A DNA stretch of 64,000 nt from Melastoma dodecandrum (taxonomy: Eukaryota > Streptophyta > Magnoliopsida > Myrtales > Melastomataceae), in contig JARUPY010000088.1 of NCBI GenBank assembly GCA_029817715.1, forward strand, positions 2,666,001 to 2,730,000. Reading direction: 5' to 3'. Position numbers and translations under genes: made by a program. The stretch's first letter is position 1, and the number at the start of each line of letters is the position of its first letter. The notes under the pieces were generated by a model that saw only the letters and a list, made by a program, of their open reading frames with translations, had not been told where the DNA came from and did not search any database. Of the stretch, positions 1 to 12,170 are shown piece after piece.

Positions 1-90
1 ATCCTCGGGAACATCCAGCAACAGAACATCATGGTCGTACACGACCTCGTCAAGGAGACAATGTCGTTCGTTCCAACACAGTGTGATTAG
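1..90 (+). other. Possible 3' end of a coding exon cut by the window edge
   Basis: Frame 1 is open from the first base to a TAG at 88-90. It reads as a polar, Gln-rich stretch and then a short helix-like tail. I do not recognise it, and 29 codons could be open by chance. It could be the last exon of a gene or transposon protein that begins outside the window. Confidence 0.15.
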
Positions 91-1500
91 GTGTGATGAA
101 ACACATTTCCCATCTTCAATAAGATCACTATCATTACATTACAGCAACCTACGACAGACTATCGAATGTACGAAGTAAAAATCTCACATGACACAAGTCC
201 ATACAGTCCCAAGGTCACCTCCTTCTGGGCGAACGAAACAACTACGCCGCAACGTATGCGTTGCCCACTACTACGTTCCGACTACAACGACAATGACATG
301 GACCAGGTCGCGATTAGGTGGGAGGAGGTTCGTGCTGTTGAGCTTAGTGAAGAAGCATAGGAGAGGGGAGTTATTAGTGTTAATGATGGGGTGTCGTGTT
401 TTCTTGAATTCTACATGATAATAATAATTTGATTTGGATGGGGGGAAGATGAAGTATAAGTTAATTAAGAATTAGGTTTGGTTGGACTTCCCCCCAACCC
501 TTTCAGAATGTCAACTTCAAATTTGCATCATATGCCAACCACCCCTCCCCTCCCCCCCCCCCACACAAAAAAAAAAGAAAATTGTCCGGGCCCACTCATA
601 GGCCTGGTTTTGAAAAAATGAGGCCCATATATGGCCCGGCCCACGAACAATGATTCTTGTGATTATGAGGTTGTAATAATAGGCTTGAAAGGGAGAAGAG
701 GAAGAAATATTCCATTTCTCCATCCACTTTGTTCCTTCTAACTTTGAAAATTGGGGATGGTAGGCGGACACAGATTCTAATTCTTCGAATATCTTTCGGC
801 AATGTCCAAAAGTTGACTCCATATTGTGGGATCAACACGTTTTTCCTTTTTTATTCTCTACCTCTTCTTCTTGATGACACAGCCGAAAGTACTAAGGTTT
901 CGTTATTGCGTACGGCTCATTACCTCCCCCTCCCAAATATCCAACAGTCGTCGTGTTGTCGGGTTCTTGAACGACGACGGGAGGGCTTTGCCGTAAACCT
1001 GCGGTTTCGATGAGTCGTGAACTCAATATAATCTCAGTGAGAATAGTAGAAAGGGTCGACAGCTCGCCGGGGGATATATATATATCTCCGATGACGTTAC
1101 AGTCATTCATTTCGTAAACGCGAGAAGAAAGCATTAGGGGAGGTGGCCGGCCGGAGATGAATATGTGGTTCCTAAGACGAAGAAAGCAACCCTTCAATGG
1201 GTCATAGAGGGAGAAAAGGGGAAAAGAAAGAGGGGGGAGATGCCCTCTCGGCGCCACCATCTAATGACTTTCTAACTTGGCCTTTGCAAAAGTGAGTCAT
1301 ATTCCACACCTCACACGACCACACAAGTGACACAAACCCCACCCCAGTTTGCAACTCAAGATTTGGCCCCCTCATCCCTCTGCCATTAGCCACTCAATCC
1401 TAATCCCTCTCGCTTCCTCATGCCAGCCAACCATGTCTATTACCAGACGCGACCTTATAACTTGGTCAGCTTTCGAATCAAGACCATCCATCCCCTCTTA
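91..1500. other. No recognisable gene
   Basis: Only short overlapping open frames occur, with no conserved motif. There is a C-rich run next to an A-rich run at about 546-578, and a short TA run near 1075-1085. I see nothing that supports a gene. Confidence 0.5.
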
Positions 1501-1639
1501 TAAGGAAATCCCGTCTTACCCGTGTTAGACTAAGACGGGCTGAGTTAGTATTAAAGTTCAATTAATGATTCTTAACTCTTTTTCGATTAACCCCGCTTAT
1601 ACGTGGAATAATAGTTTTTGGTATGGAATGAATACCAAG

Positions 1640-2300
1640 TTGATTTGTATGACACATGAATTTAATAGTGGTTCGGTAAACTTTATACCTAACGATTATA
1701 GAAGGTGATGATGCACTTCAACAACATAGACCAGAAGGTTCTACACTTACAAATGACTTATTTGCACGCGTTAACATTACCAACCAAATGTTTGGAGATT
1801 TCCCTTGGGTGGTGTCCTTGCCTGCACATGACCTTACTGCGACTTCCATTGTGAGGTCCCTCGAGACAACGTCTTCATGTCGTGTCCTCCGCAAGCACGT
1901 AGCAAACCCTACGCAAGCAGACATTAACCCTTGTCCAAGGATGGATTTTCCTTCCGATGACTCCACATGACTTAGGCAACCTCCTCGATGTAGCGACTAC
2001 GTAGCGAACCCCACACAAGCACGCAACAAGCCCCACGCAAGCAGACAACAGCCCCTGTACAAGATTTCTGCACATAGAAGCTGGTCACAGTCCCTCTTTC
2101 TGTGCTCCTGGAGTATCTGCCCTTCTCTTCGGTCCACTGTACGTTGATACGCCTGCCTCCAGCCGTACGTATCCTCCAATGCTTCCCCGCGCAGCCTCCA
2201 ACTAAGAGTCCCTTGTGATTCCCAAGTCACCCTACCAGAAGGCTTCACCGACACTACAACCTTTTGCAGCTCACGTCCTTTCCCGTGTGTGACTAACTAC
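1640..2300. repeat. Degenerate repeat block, probable old non-autonomous element
   Basis: The phrase tagtggttcgg at about 1668 also occurs near 17897 and, as a close variant on the other strand, near 41211. At 1890-2055 a phrase of the type gcaagcacg...agcaa...cccacgcaagcagac recurs two to three times. There is no coding capacity and no clear ends. I infer the remains of a repetitive element; the family is unknown. Confidence 0.3.
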
Positions 2301-4200
2301 ACTCAAGAACAAAACAGTTCACATCACACTCTCTCTGAAATTTACACAATGATACACTCTCTTTTTCCCTTTTGAGGAACAACCCCTACTTATACACAAA
2401 ACTTCAAGGCTAAATATAGAAGGTGACACTGAAAAAATTAGCTTTTACTCGTAAACGATAACAAATAAATTATTAGTAAATTAATTTAAATCATTATAAA
2501 TATGTCACCCTGAGCAAGTATTCGTTGGTATACAGATTAAATCAATTACATTCTTTCATGAAAAATGTATTTACATAAGTTTTTTGGCACTAACCTTCAA
2601 AACAATTCAAAATTTATTTTCAAATTACATCTTGTCCAGACACGTAGTTCAGTGAATGTTTATGACGTGTATAATTCTTCAATAAATAGTTTTTAGTGAA
2701 TAATATAATGTTATGATAACCTTACATAATGTTTCCATAAATAAATAAATAATTTATTTCCATAGGTAGGAAATATATTACTTATTTAGTTATTGGTAAC
2801 TTTTTATCGTATAGATAATTTTAAGGAATATTCTCACGTAATTTCGTAATTATCCAATTAACAAAATTACTTCCTTAAAAAAGATAATGGATTCCGGAGT
2901 GTATTCTAATCTTCTATTTAGAAGAAAGTACGACTTCTCTATGGCTCATAATCAAAACCATACCAATAACGAGGTGGGCGGGGTTAGGAAGGATTGCTGC
3001 ATGGAATGGATTATGTTTCAATTGAGCTAACCAAGCATGAACTTGTTGGAAATGTTTGGAAAGATCGAAAACAGAAGAGGAAATCGATAATAAAAGACAG
3101 ATGAAGTAGAAGGAGGAGGAGGAGATTCGTGGAGCACAAATATTCTCTCCATCAACCCACCAGTCGACATTATCTCTGTTTCTATCTTATCAGATCCTCG
3201 AAGAATATTTCGAACCATTTAAACACACCAGAGTGACCAAAAGCCGAAGTTGCCTTTCTTTTTCAACACCACAAAGGTGGACAAGACATGTTGTCGAAAA
3301 TGGCCCAAGCATAGCCATAATTTCCCGCGTCGTGCGCACGAGGAGTGGAATCCACCCGGCATAACCGGAAGACGGAATCATATTTGGGAGGGGAGTTAGG
3401 CGTTAGTCTCCCTGAAATACGTTCGGTTCGGTAGCACGTTCTAGAAACGGGCAAGGGCTGGTCCATGGAAGGCAGAATATATTGCCAGAAACTGTCATTC
3501 GACTTATGTCAACAGTCGGTGCTGGCCTGTCGGAGATGATCCCCCTGCGGGGTCCCATGAACCCTAGTGACCACTTCGAAAGACATCACGCGCAATGATC
3601 TCCATTCAATCAGAAAGCAAATCCGAGGAGGTGGCGAAACTTATCAGAAAATCACAATTTTACAAAAAGGAAAAAGGGACGACCGTACGCACTCTCGCCT
3701 TTCCTTAACACATCCCCTTAAAAAAAAAAAACCACAAATTTGTTCTTATGGCTTTTCTTTGGCCGGCCGATCCCACTGTATGTTAGATGATAAAAACATA
3801 TCATAAATAACGAAAGCCACTTTTAGTTCCCGACAAAAGGACGATGATTTGCACTCTCTCTGACATATCCTCGTCGGGGATGATACTTTCTCTTTTAACC
3901 ACCACCATCTTCCCACTAAAGCAAATGTTTGAATTATAATAATAACAGTAAAGCAAACACTAACAAGGGGCAAAAATATACCCCGGACCAAGAAAACCCC
4001 CGCCCAAGCGGATTGGGTCTATTAAAATTACGGGCGCTATCCGAATCGAGTCCGATTATTCGAGGTGAAAGTCCGAACTACTGCAAAAAAAAAAATACCA
4101 ATATAGAAAAATTTATATAAATATATAAAAAGGAATTTAAAATTTTGTCAAAAAAATATGTCCACCTTGGTTTCTTTTTTAAAAATCATGGGTATCCAAT
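2300..4200. other. AT-rich intergenic DNA, no gene seen
   Basis: Low-complexity A/T DNA with short chance open frames and a poly-A run at about 3721-3731. No domain, promoter pair or repeat border was identified. Confidence 0.5.
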
Positions 4201-4209
4201 CCACCCCAC

Positions 4210-4217
4210 TATATATG
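4210..4217 (+). promoter_or_regulatory. Probable TATA box of the SAUR gene
   Basis: TATATATG lies 86 bases before the chosen start codon, after a C-rich stretch. That spacing suits a plant promoter with a short leader. It is a prediction from position and sequence only. Confidence 0.5.
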
Positions 4218-4302
4218 AAACATTCCTTCTTCTCCCCCCAATACACAAGCATACATTCCCTTCGTTAGTACAAAAAAAAAAATCAACTCTTTGTCTGAAG
4301 AC

Positions 4303-4665
4303 ATGCAAGTAGACGGCAAGAAGATGAAGGTGAAGAAAGGGTGGCTGGCGATTCAGGTCGGAACGGAGGAGGAGGAGGACGGCAGCGGAGGAGGACATGG
4401 TAGCCGGTTCGTCATCCCCATCTCCTACCTCTATCACCCTCTCTTCAGGCGCCTGTTGGACAGGGCCCACGAGACGTACGGATACCATTCCGCTGGACCC
4501 CTGAGGCTCCCTTGCTCCGTCGACGACTTCCTACACCTCCGATGGCAGATTGAGAAGGAATCCGGCGGAGGACACCACCAGCATCTCCTTCAACAACAGC
4601 AACACAACCACAACGGCCACGGCGGTCTGCACTTCAGCGGTTCCTTGTCATTCCGCTCATGCTGA
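4303..4665 (+). CDS. SAUR-family auxin-responsive protein
   Basis: This single-exon, 120-residue gene is a small auxin-up RNA (SAUR) protein. Members of the family act in auxin-responsive cell expansion, several by inhibiting PP2C.D phosphatases at the plasma membrane; that role is from family knowledge. The SAUR core covers about residues 10-85: KKGWLAIQVG, then RFVIPISYLYHPLF, LLDRAHETYGY, and LRLPCSVDDFLHLRW. An acidic and Gly-rich insert (EEEEDGSGGG) sits inside the core. The tail is rich in His and Gln (residues 92-110) and ends Arg-Ser-Cys. I chose the ATG at 4303. The frame is open slightly upstream, but there is no earlier ATG. Lack of introns and a nearby TATA box are typical of SAUR genes. 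The frame is intact, so the gene is probably functional. I cannot assign a SAUR number. Confidence 0.9.
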   Translation: MQVDGKKMKVKKGWLAIQVGTEEEEDGSGGGHGSRFVIPISYLYHPLFRRLLDRAHETYGYHSAGPLRLPCSVDDFLHLRWQIEKESGGGHHQHLLQQQQHNHNGHGGLHFSGSLSFRSC

Positions 4666-4669
4666 AAAG

Positions 4670-5080
4670 GAGTACCACATAGTCGTCCCACTTAAGAATA
4701 TGACATGTTTTAGCACTTTGAGACCATGGATTCAGCAGGAACGAGCAAAAACTAAAACCGATCGGTTCTTCGGAATCTTCTACTTCCCCTTGATTTGGGT
4801 TCGGTCACTTCGCGATCCCGGCGGGAGCGGCCACGGAGCCGAATACCGGTGGGTGGGAGAATGATCTAATTCGACTCATGGTTTGGTATATTGGTGGCCC
4901 AATGGATAGTTTTCCTATAATGGGCCAAAATATCCTTCGCTGGGCTATTTTGGGCCGATCCCATGATCATGCTACGTGGGCCTACGAAGGCCCAATTTCA
5001 TTCTCCCTATTTTGTCTATTGTTGTTGCGTGTTTGTTGTAATGTTAATATTACACTTAAAGTCAAGTAAGTGAGTATCAT
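4670..5080. other. Intergenic DNA after SAUR
   Basis: No gene is seen. Several copies of TGGGCC/GGCCCA-type elements occur at about 4890-4995 (gtggccca, tgggcc, gggcta). These resemble TCP or site-II promoter boxes, but I find no downstream gene that would use them. Confidence 0.35.
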
Positions 5081-5830
5081 GAAACGGTGGTGTCTGAATT
5101 TAATACTAGTCTTACAAAAGGAATTTTTCGGTTGCCCACCTTCTGGAAATATTTTATTATAACACAACACACATTATTATCACACATAACTTTGTTCTCG
5201 ACAAAATATTTTTTTTCTGCGGATTTTAAAATTCTTCAAATAAGGTGGCGAAACAAGTTCTATTTGTAAATAATTAGTTGTTCCCGCGATTGACCGTCCA
5301 TTAGAAAAAAATATTCTAAATAGGATCTCGAACACCTATTAGGAACAACAAATTTCAAAATTTAGTTGTAAATCAAACTCATTATTATTTGAAAAACGAT
5401 TTCTCGAAGAATTTGAAATTTACTATCTTATTATACAAATTATTCCCGATGCCGACGGAGAACAAACCTCATGGTTTTACACCTTAGTACGGTTAGTTGC
5501 GAAAAGAATTTTTCAAACAAGGTTCGAGTTTTCAAAATTACCTAAATATTGTCCCTAAATTGTCATATGAAACAACAATTTCGAATTTGCAAAGAAATTG
5601 TTGTTTGGGACAACGAATTATGCTAAAATGGGCGAAGTTGGGAGACTTGAAATTTTTTTGGTGTTGTGGCAGAATCGATGAGAAAGTCGCTGTTGTCCTT
5701 TCGATGAAAGACATTGTTTCAAATGACGTTTTTGCCCCAATCTAAAAAAGTCCATCCCTACTAGGCGCTTCGGAAGTGACCGGTGACAAGTCGGATTCAA
5801 AAACATCGGAAATCTCTGGCACTACGAGTA
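5080..5830. repeat. AT-rich repeat block with an inverted repeat
   Basis: Variants of an 'acaacaaatttc' phrase recur here on both strands. At 5571-5605 a perfect 12-bp inverted repeat (aacaacaatttc / gaaattgttgtt) flanks an 11-base loop. Such phrases are common in subterminal regions of plant DNA transposons. No terminal repeats or coding region could be fixed, so the family is undetermined. Confidence 0.35.
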
Positions 5831-6099
5831 ATTGGTACTCGGAGATTCGTTGTGTGGTTGCCGTATGAATGAAGAAAGAGGGGATAAGGCAGTGGACAGA
5901 CACCCTTAAGCGGAAGCACTTACGGATGCCATTGACGACGCCTGCGGAAAGAGCAAGAACGAAGGAGCACGGGATGCCTGAATGCTGGATTGCTTGAAGA
6001 TAAAAACACTGTATGTCCGTATGTAGAGAATTGTGTGTACAGTGCCTAAAAACAACTACTTATAGTAGGCTAGACCTACGTATGTACGGAAATGAAATA

Positions 6100-7150
6100 T
6101 TGTGTATATATTACATGTCATTGTTGCTAAACATATAAGTCCCCTTCAAGGCAGACGGAGTCAGGTATTGTAATCTGTCTCGCCTTGAAAAAGACCAAGT
6201 AATCATTCCCCTGTACCATGGTGACGTCTGTAGGTGAGCATTAATCCCCAACCCTTAATATCCTCGAAGCGTATCGGTTGAGATTTTCGGAACATCTGTC
6301 GAAATCCCGAGGCTTCTGCTATAGTAGCTCTTGTCAGAGATTTCGTACCCCCCATAACCCCGCTATAAATAGCGATGCCCGGATCAGCTTCCCAATCGCA
6401 AATCATCACTCTTGGAAATAGTGTGGTTATGAGGTCTCCATCTTTCTGTTTCCTACTCAGGACATATGTCCATTACCTTAGCTTGATTGAGAGCTTATGT
6501 CCACCACCTTACGCCAGTGGTGTCTTGCCCTCCAACGTCTCCACTCTCCCTCACAATGAGCTCGTTTGGTGGGGTAGAGGGCCTGAGTGAAGCATCGGTG
6601 GGTCAGTCTTTAGCCTTGGGTTGCGTTCTGATTGGACCGACTTTTGGTGCTTTCCAGTGACCCCAAACCTCTAGGGACGCTAGATCACCACATGGCAAAG
6701 TCGCCGCCTTGTCCTTAATTTTCCTACCTCCCGGCCATTGGGAGGCCTGACTCGGAATCAGATGCGAGGGCCAAGGTCTTATCGTTCAAAAGATCCACAC
6801 TACAACAACGCCTCTATCATAAGACATAACTTTTGACTGCAGCCAAGGATCTTCTCCGTCTGAGGAAACGAACCAGGTGCTGTGGGTAATCATGTTCATT
6901 CTTTGTGAGTAAACCATTGTATAGCTCGCATAGCTCAAGCGATTCCTCAATAAAAAGCATTTCGCAAAGAAGAGGAAATGTCGTCTACTAAGTCATTTAT
7001 ATTTTCTTTTGTACATTTATCTCCAAACAAACCCATGTAATATATCACGTATTTGAATGAAAGTGAACGCAGTTTTAAGCCCATTCGCTTGTCCACCTTT
7101 GACTTTTGCAATCATAAACCATTATCTTTCTTCCCTTGTTTCTCATAAAC
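6100..7150. other. No recognisable gene
   Basis: Short chance open frames only. No domain or repeat border was recognised. The block precedes the degenerate open frame at 7.6 kb and may belong to the same decayed element. Confidence 0.4.
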
Positions 7151-7584
7151 CCTTATTTATTTACGACCTCCATGGCTTCTGACGCTTCAACCCCGGCAAA
7201 CCTGACTTTGGCGCTCCGATGTCGAGACAACAATCGCTGGGTCCATTCGTTCCCCAGGTCAAGTCCCAACTTCTTTCTGTCGTAGAAAGGTCGTTCCTTT
7301 TTAATAGTAAGTTGCCCATCATCACCCCTGGTGATTTCAAGCTGTTGAGATGGAGTCCATCGGTATGAGCGAACCTCCGTTACTTTCCATATCCAAGGAG
7401 TGAGGTGCATGAACTTTGGGTCTCCAAGTGGATGACCAAGAAACGCGACACGTGGGATATGATTGGGATCTAGATCTTAATCAACATGTCTCGCTCCTTG
7501 ATTGAGCCCAACTTGCCGGTGTGTGTCGGGTTCCTGTCATTCTGGAATCCCATTGTCAATTGCTTCTACTTCTTCTGAGGACCC

Positions 7585-7944
7585 ATGTCGATCACCCTAG
7601 AGGAGGATATCCGTTTCTTAGCAAGTTGTCATCTTTTTGGAGCACCCCTTCGATTTGACCAGGAGCGCACTGACCTAAAGTTTAGCCATTCAGTATGCAT
7701 TGGCGTGATCGATCGACACCCGTCTCTACCTTGTGCAGAGTGGGGACCCCATGAGGAGTTTGAGTTTTACTTGGAGTGGTTGTTCAAGTATATCTTCTAC
7801 AACAGGGGAAAGAGTCACGGTCACTTCATGGTTGAGATGGCCACCAGCTTTGTTGACGCTGTCAATGAGGACAAGCCTGAAGCTTTGGCCTTCGCCCTTT
7901 TCCTGCTATTTGATCTACTGCGGGCTGTACTAGGCAACTACTAA
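7585..7944 (+). pseudogene. Degenerate transposon-like open frame
   Basis: The 119-codon open frame has a protein-like composition: Trp, Phe and Leu spaced as in a folded helical domain, with phrases such as ASCHLFGAPLRF, EFYLEWLFKY and FALFLLFDLL. The general look recalls plant mobile domain proteins carried by retroelements and MULEs, but no diagnostic motif lets me assign it. The surrounding 6.1-9.1 kb holds only broken short frames. I infer a decayed mobile-element gene. It could also be an unrelated relic exon. Confidence 0.3.
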
Positions 7945-7959
7945 TCTAGCCAGCTTCCC

Positions 7960-9130
7960 TGGATGCCCAACGGACGACCCTCTATGGATTGTTTACCTAT
8001 GGATCGTTCTGTACTTCTCGGGTTTCAAAAGTTTTCCTCGTGTGATGCTCGAGCGGAGTGTAGTAATCTCAACGAGCGCGTCCAAGTACTGGTCTCCCTT
8101 CAGCGCTACTGCCTGTATCCAGGCTTTGATGGATGGACACGTAGAAAGCAGTGGAAGCGTGGTCTCTTCTGGCGAACTTTCTCCCGGAGGTTGAGTACCT
8201 CCGGCCCGCATTCTTTGTACGAGATCTGGTAAGGGTAGACCCGACTGGCTTAATTTTTGAGGTGTACAATCCTCAGTTTAGCGCCAGTCAACTGGGCGTT
8301 TGTCAGTGCTTGGCGGTTCCCTTGCTCATGTCCAGGAACCAGTCGCTTGGCATGCGTGTTGTGTCTCCCGTGGAGCCTGGGTTGGCCGAGCGTTTCCAGT
8401 TGCCAGACTTCCCATAGTTTAGCTCCAAGCGAAGCCGTCTGGTGGTCGTTCCCCTGCTTTCTCCAGGGCCTGGTTTGTTGTCTGGGAAATGATGTAGGCC
8501 TCATCGCACTTGGAGAGGCTGATCCAGGAGGATAGGTTAGCCTTTCCGAGGGCCCTTCCCAGTTCAAGTGAGAGATCTTCGAGAAAACGGTCATCAGGCG
8601 ATGACTCATCCTCCTCAGGTACGTCGAGCCGGTTCAAGCAATTGTTTACTTATGCTTCGCCTGTTTATAATGAGATACCTCTTTTATGTAGCAGGTAAGA
8701 GGTCAAAGGCGAAGCCTTCTCCTGCAGGCTCATCTTTGCAAAGAGTCCGCCTGAAGAAGAAAGTGTCTCACAGGCTTGCTCCTCCACTAGTGCTGAGGAT
8801 GTACCTTCCACTTGTGTGTCAGGTAACGCATTTCTCGCAAATCTTGTTTTCTGGTGGAAGATTACGTTGAATAACACCGGCTTCCCTGGTAAAGGTACCG
8901 CTGGTGTTTCCCCCACTGCGGAGAATGTTGACGGTGAAGAACCCCTCGACGATATCCCTATTGCCTCCTGACTGGAGTATGGGTAGAGAGGAGCCCCCAT
9001 CGAGGTTGCACTTGAAACCTCGACCCCACTTCCGAGGGACGTGCCGGAGCTTCGTTGGTCGATGGTACTCCTGTCGCCCAGAACTTCTCGGGTGAAGTAG
9101 TGGAAGCCCCTCAAGGCTCATAAGTGCAGA
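7960..9130. other. Broken short frames after the transposon-like ORF
   Basis: Several overlapping frames of 60-150 codons occur on both strands, but none has a recognisable domain and none is clearly favoured by composition. I regard this as continued decayed element sequence. Confidence 0.3.
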
Positions 9131-11013
9131 TGACTTCGGTAAGGAATTTTAAGCTTTGCTTGTAATTCGCTCTTAAGTCATTGTCAACAAAGAAGTGGGT
9201 ATAAAAGTGTTCTTCTCTAGCCACCAACAACTAGCACATAAACTTCTTCCCTACTCAGCGTAATATCAAGAACTCATCTTGGTAATCATACGCTTAACAA
9301 TACAAAAGAGAAGGAGCTGAAATTAAGAAGACCGAATCTGGCAGCCTCAGAAACAGGGCGAAATCACCATAAGACTCCAATAGTAATCTACACCGTTCAG
9401 AATAAGGACATCAAGTCATGAATAGTCCCTCAAAATTTCATGAAGTTCCAATGGTACGACCGGCAGCAACTCCCGATTAAGTGAACGTTGTGCAGATTGA
9501 AACGGAGTTACGACGGAATCCGAATTTGCGTCTCTTCTTCAGCTGTCTTCCCCTTACCCTTGACTGCGTTTTCTTTCTTGTGTCATCCGAAGACAACCCT
9601 AGATGACCCGTCAAAGAGATAGTGGGCTTCGAGCATCATCCGTATAAAGAAACACGGGCTTGTACCGCTCTTACAAATAGGAGAGAACATTCCAACATCT
9701 CGGCAGCCCAAACACATGTCGGAACGCGAGAAGGATCATAAGGCTTAGGAAATGAGCGGCCAAAACATTATCTAAGACACAAGACTTGTCATGCTTCACT
9801 GCTTCAAGAATCACCAATCGCTCTCTGCCATAACTCGACACCTTCATCTTGTAACCCCCGAGGTCGACCCATCAGAAGCATCGATATCACCCGCCCCCCC
9901 CCCCTCCGCAACAAATAAAAACAAAAAAAGCAAGAAATGTCTGAATCTTTACAAAAAAGAACGACCATAACGAATCGAACCGAGAAATCAAAAGAGGGGA
10001 AAATCCCCACCTGGTGGTAATACTCGTTGATGGCGGAAACAAAGTCGTCGGACGAAGTGCTGACCCCATAACTGTTTTACGAAAGATCTTACGGTGAAAT
10101 TCGGATTTAAAAAACTATTTTCCTTACATAGAGAATTCGGTTTTCTAACTTTCATACTGGTGTTTTTTAAATTCGAATTTTGAAATTAATTAACCTATTT
10201 CGCAATTCACGTTGCTTCGTAACGACAAACAACACCCGTCTAAAGAATATTTTACGAAAAAAGACATATAATTTTAAAATTTGATAAATGATTTCTTAAA
10301 ATTAAAGTTTAAAACTGATGCGAGATAGGTGGGCTTGGGCGACAAGGGTGGTGTTGGTGTCGCCTCGCTTGCGACGATCGGGCGACAAGTTGAAATCACG
10401 CTGCTGGAGTGGTCGGATCAAGCGACAGGCGAAGGGGCAAAGTCATAGGGCAAAGCGACACTGTCAGGCAAAAGAGACTGAGGCGACGAGGAACCCAAGA
10501 GGCGGTTACGATCTGACGGTTCAGGTCTGACAAATTGCAACCCAAACGTCGCGTCTGCTCCACTACCCTGCCCACTATCTTTTCAGATCTTGTCGGGAGG
10601 AAATATTATATTTTCCTTCCTTATATTTTGATTTTATTTCCGCATCTTTTATTTCATTTCTTTTTATTGTCTTTCTTTTGGGGTGGCATATATAAGCCAT
10701 TGTCTTGTAACCGTAGAGGACAACTTATCTTGAAATTTGAATTAAACTCAGAAACTCTTTGAGTCTCCCTCTCTCTTATCACTAAGTAGATTCTGTATGT
10801 GGTGAGATTATCCGAGCGTTCATTACACCGGTGGTGCGTAGCTGTATCCGGTCGTGGTGTCGTTCAACCCGAGTCCAAATATGGTGGTGTTGTTGCTGTA
10901 TCTATATGTGATCCGGGCAGGCACATCCATTCTTCGGCGGTGGCTTAGTTTGTATCCGGAGGTTGGCGCGTCGTTATCGTTTACTTTCCAGTTTATCACC
11001 CGCACATGTCACC
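9130..11013. other. No recognisable gene
   Basis: A TATA-like gtataaaagtg near 9198 is followed by leader-like sequence, as in an LTR promoter, but no matching second LTR was found. A run of 11-12 C is at about 9894-9905. A block at about 10320-10530 is rich in cgac/gcgac phrases. No gene can be supported. Confidence 0.4.
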
Positions 11014-11018
11014 GTTCT
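11014..11018. repeat. Target site duplication, left copy (LTR element 1)
   Basis: The 5 bases CGTTC before the 5' LTR are repeated exactly after the 3' LTR at 14448-14452. A perfect 5-bp duplication fixes both ends of the element. Confidence 0.92.
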
Positions 11019-12120
11019 GTTGACATGGCAAAAATCTTGGGCTTAATTATAAGAAATCATAAGTCCAAGCCCACTTTTGTGTGAACCCGCCAGGGAAGTA
11101 CTAAGTCTACAAAGGACTGTCGGGATTAAGTCTACGGGGTCTAAGTCTACGAGGGTCCGTGTCTACGAGGGTCAGAAAAGATCTTGACTCCAAGATTTTC
11201 GGGAAGAAGATTATGGGGCCGCGTTCCCATTTGGAAAGATCTTCAGATAGAGGAAAATCTGAGGATTTGATTTAATATAATTAATTTAAGAAAGAGAAGT
11301 GGTTAAGTTGGATAAAAGCCACGTATACCAGTCAGGTTGTTACCAAGATTCTAGGGAATTGATTGAGAGGGCCACGACCTTCAAAATATCCTAAGAACGT
11401 GTCAAACGTGTTCAGCACTCAAGCCTTGCAAGATTCAGTATAAAAGGGGAACAGATTCTCCTTAGGAAAAATCACGATCAATCAGCCAAACACAAGCTTT
11501 GCATTGCTCGTCACCCTTAGTTTAGTAGATACCTCGGCCTGGGTTTATTGGGTCATCCTTCCAACAGCGGAGTGAGCAACCGTAGCTCCGTTGATCAACC
11601 TTCCGCCAGCACTCCCATCGTCGAGACGAGCAGCCGTAGTCTCGACACCCAGCTTCCACCATCGCCTCCACCGTCGGGACGAGCAACCGTAGTTCCGGCG
11701 ATCATCCTCCGCCTGCATCTCCGCCACCAAGGTGTCCATCCAAGGCATTAGCATCCACATCCGACATCCGCCAGACTCTGCTTCACGGGGCGTAAGTCTA
11801 CAGCGCACTGTACCGAGTCTACAGCGTCAGCAGTGACGTCAGCACCAGGTCTACGTTTCGCGACAACGAGTCTACAGCGTCAGCAGTGACGTCAGCTCTA
11901 GTCGCACCTCCAGCAGCGAGTCTACATCGCCTCCGTCATCCATACCACCATTTTTTCCTTCATTTTTATGGCTGTAAGTATTCGTTTCTTCTTTTAAAAC
12001 TTTGAACTTGTAACAGCAGTATTATTTATCATTGAAATTCATCATTCTGGCGACCACATACAATTCCCTGTGAGTCCAATTGCCAAATATTTCCGACGTG
12101 GTCCGTTTCTTATGCGAACA
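11019..12120 (+). repeat. 5' LTR of element 1
   Basis: This is 1102 bp from TGTTGACATG to TATGCGAACA, and it pairs with 13345-14447. It holds nine copies of GTCTAC in two clusters (11105-11166 and 11796-11925) and two copies of a cagcgtcagcagtgacgtcag unit. TATAAAAGG near 11441 is a likely promoter box. Confidence 0.92.
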
Positions 12121-12126
12121 CGTCTT

Positions 12127-12144
12127 TGGCGACCACAGTGGGAG
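12127..12144 (+). other. Probable primer binding site of element 1
   Basis: TGGCGACCACAGTGGGAG begins six bases after the 5' LTR. It starts with TGG, as expected for pairing with the CCA end of a tRNA, and resembles the TGGCG-type sites of plant LTR elements. I cannot name the tRNA with certainty. A similar TGGCGACCACA also lies inside each LTR near its end. Confidence 0.6.
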
Positions 12145-12170
12145 ACGAGTAAAATACCTCATATTTACAG

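Noticed and set aside
8250..9121. Several overlapping frames of 90-150 codons
   Set aside because: No frame is favoured and no motif is present; treated as decayed repeat sequence.
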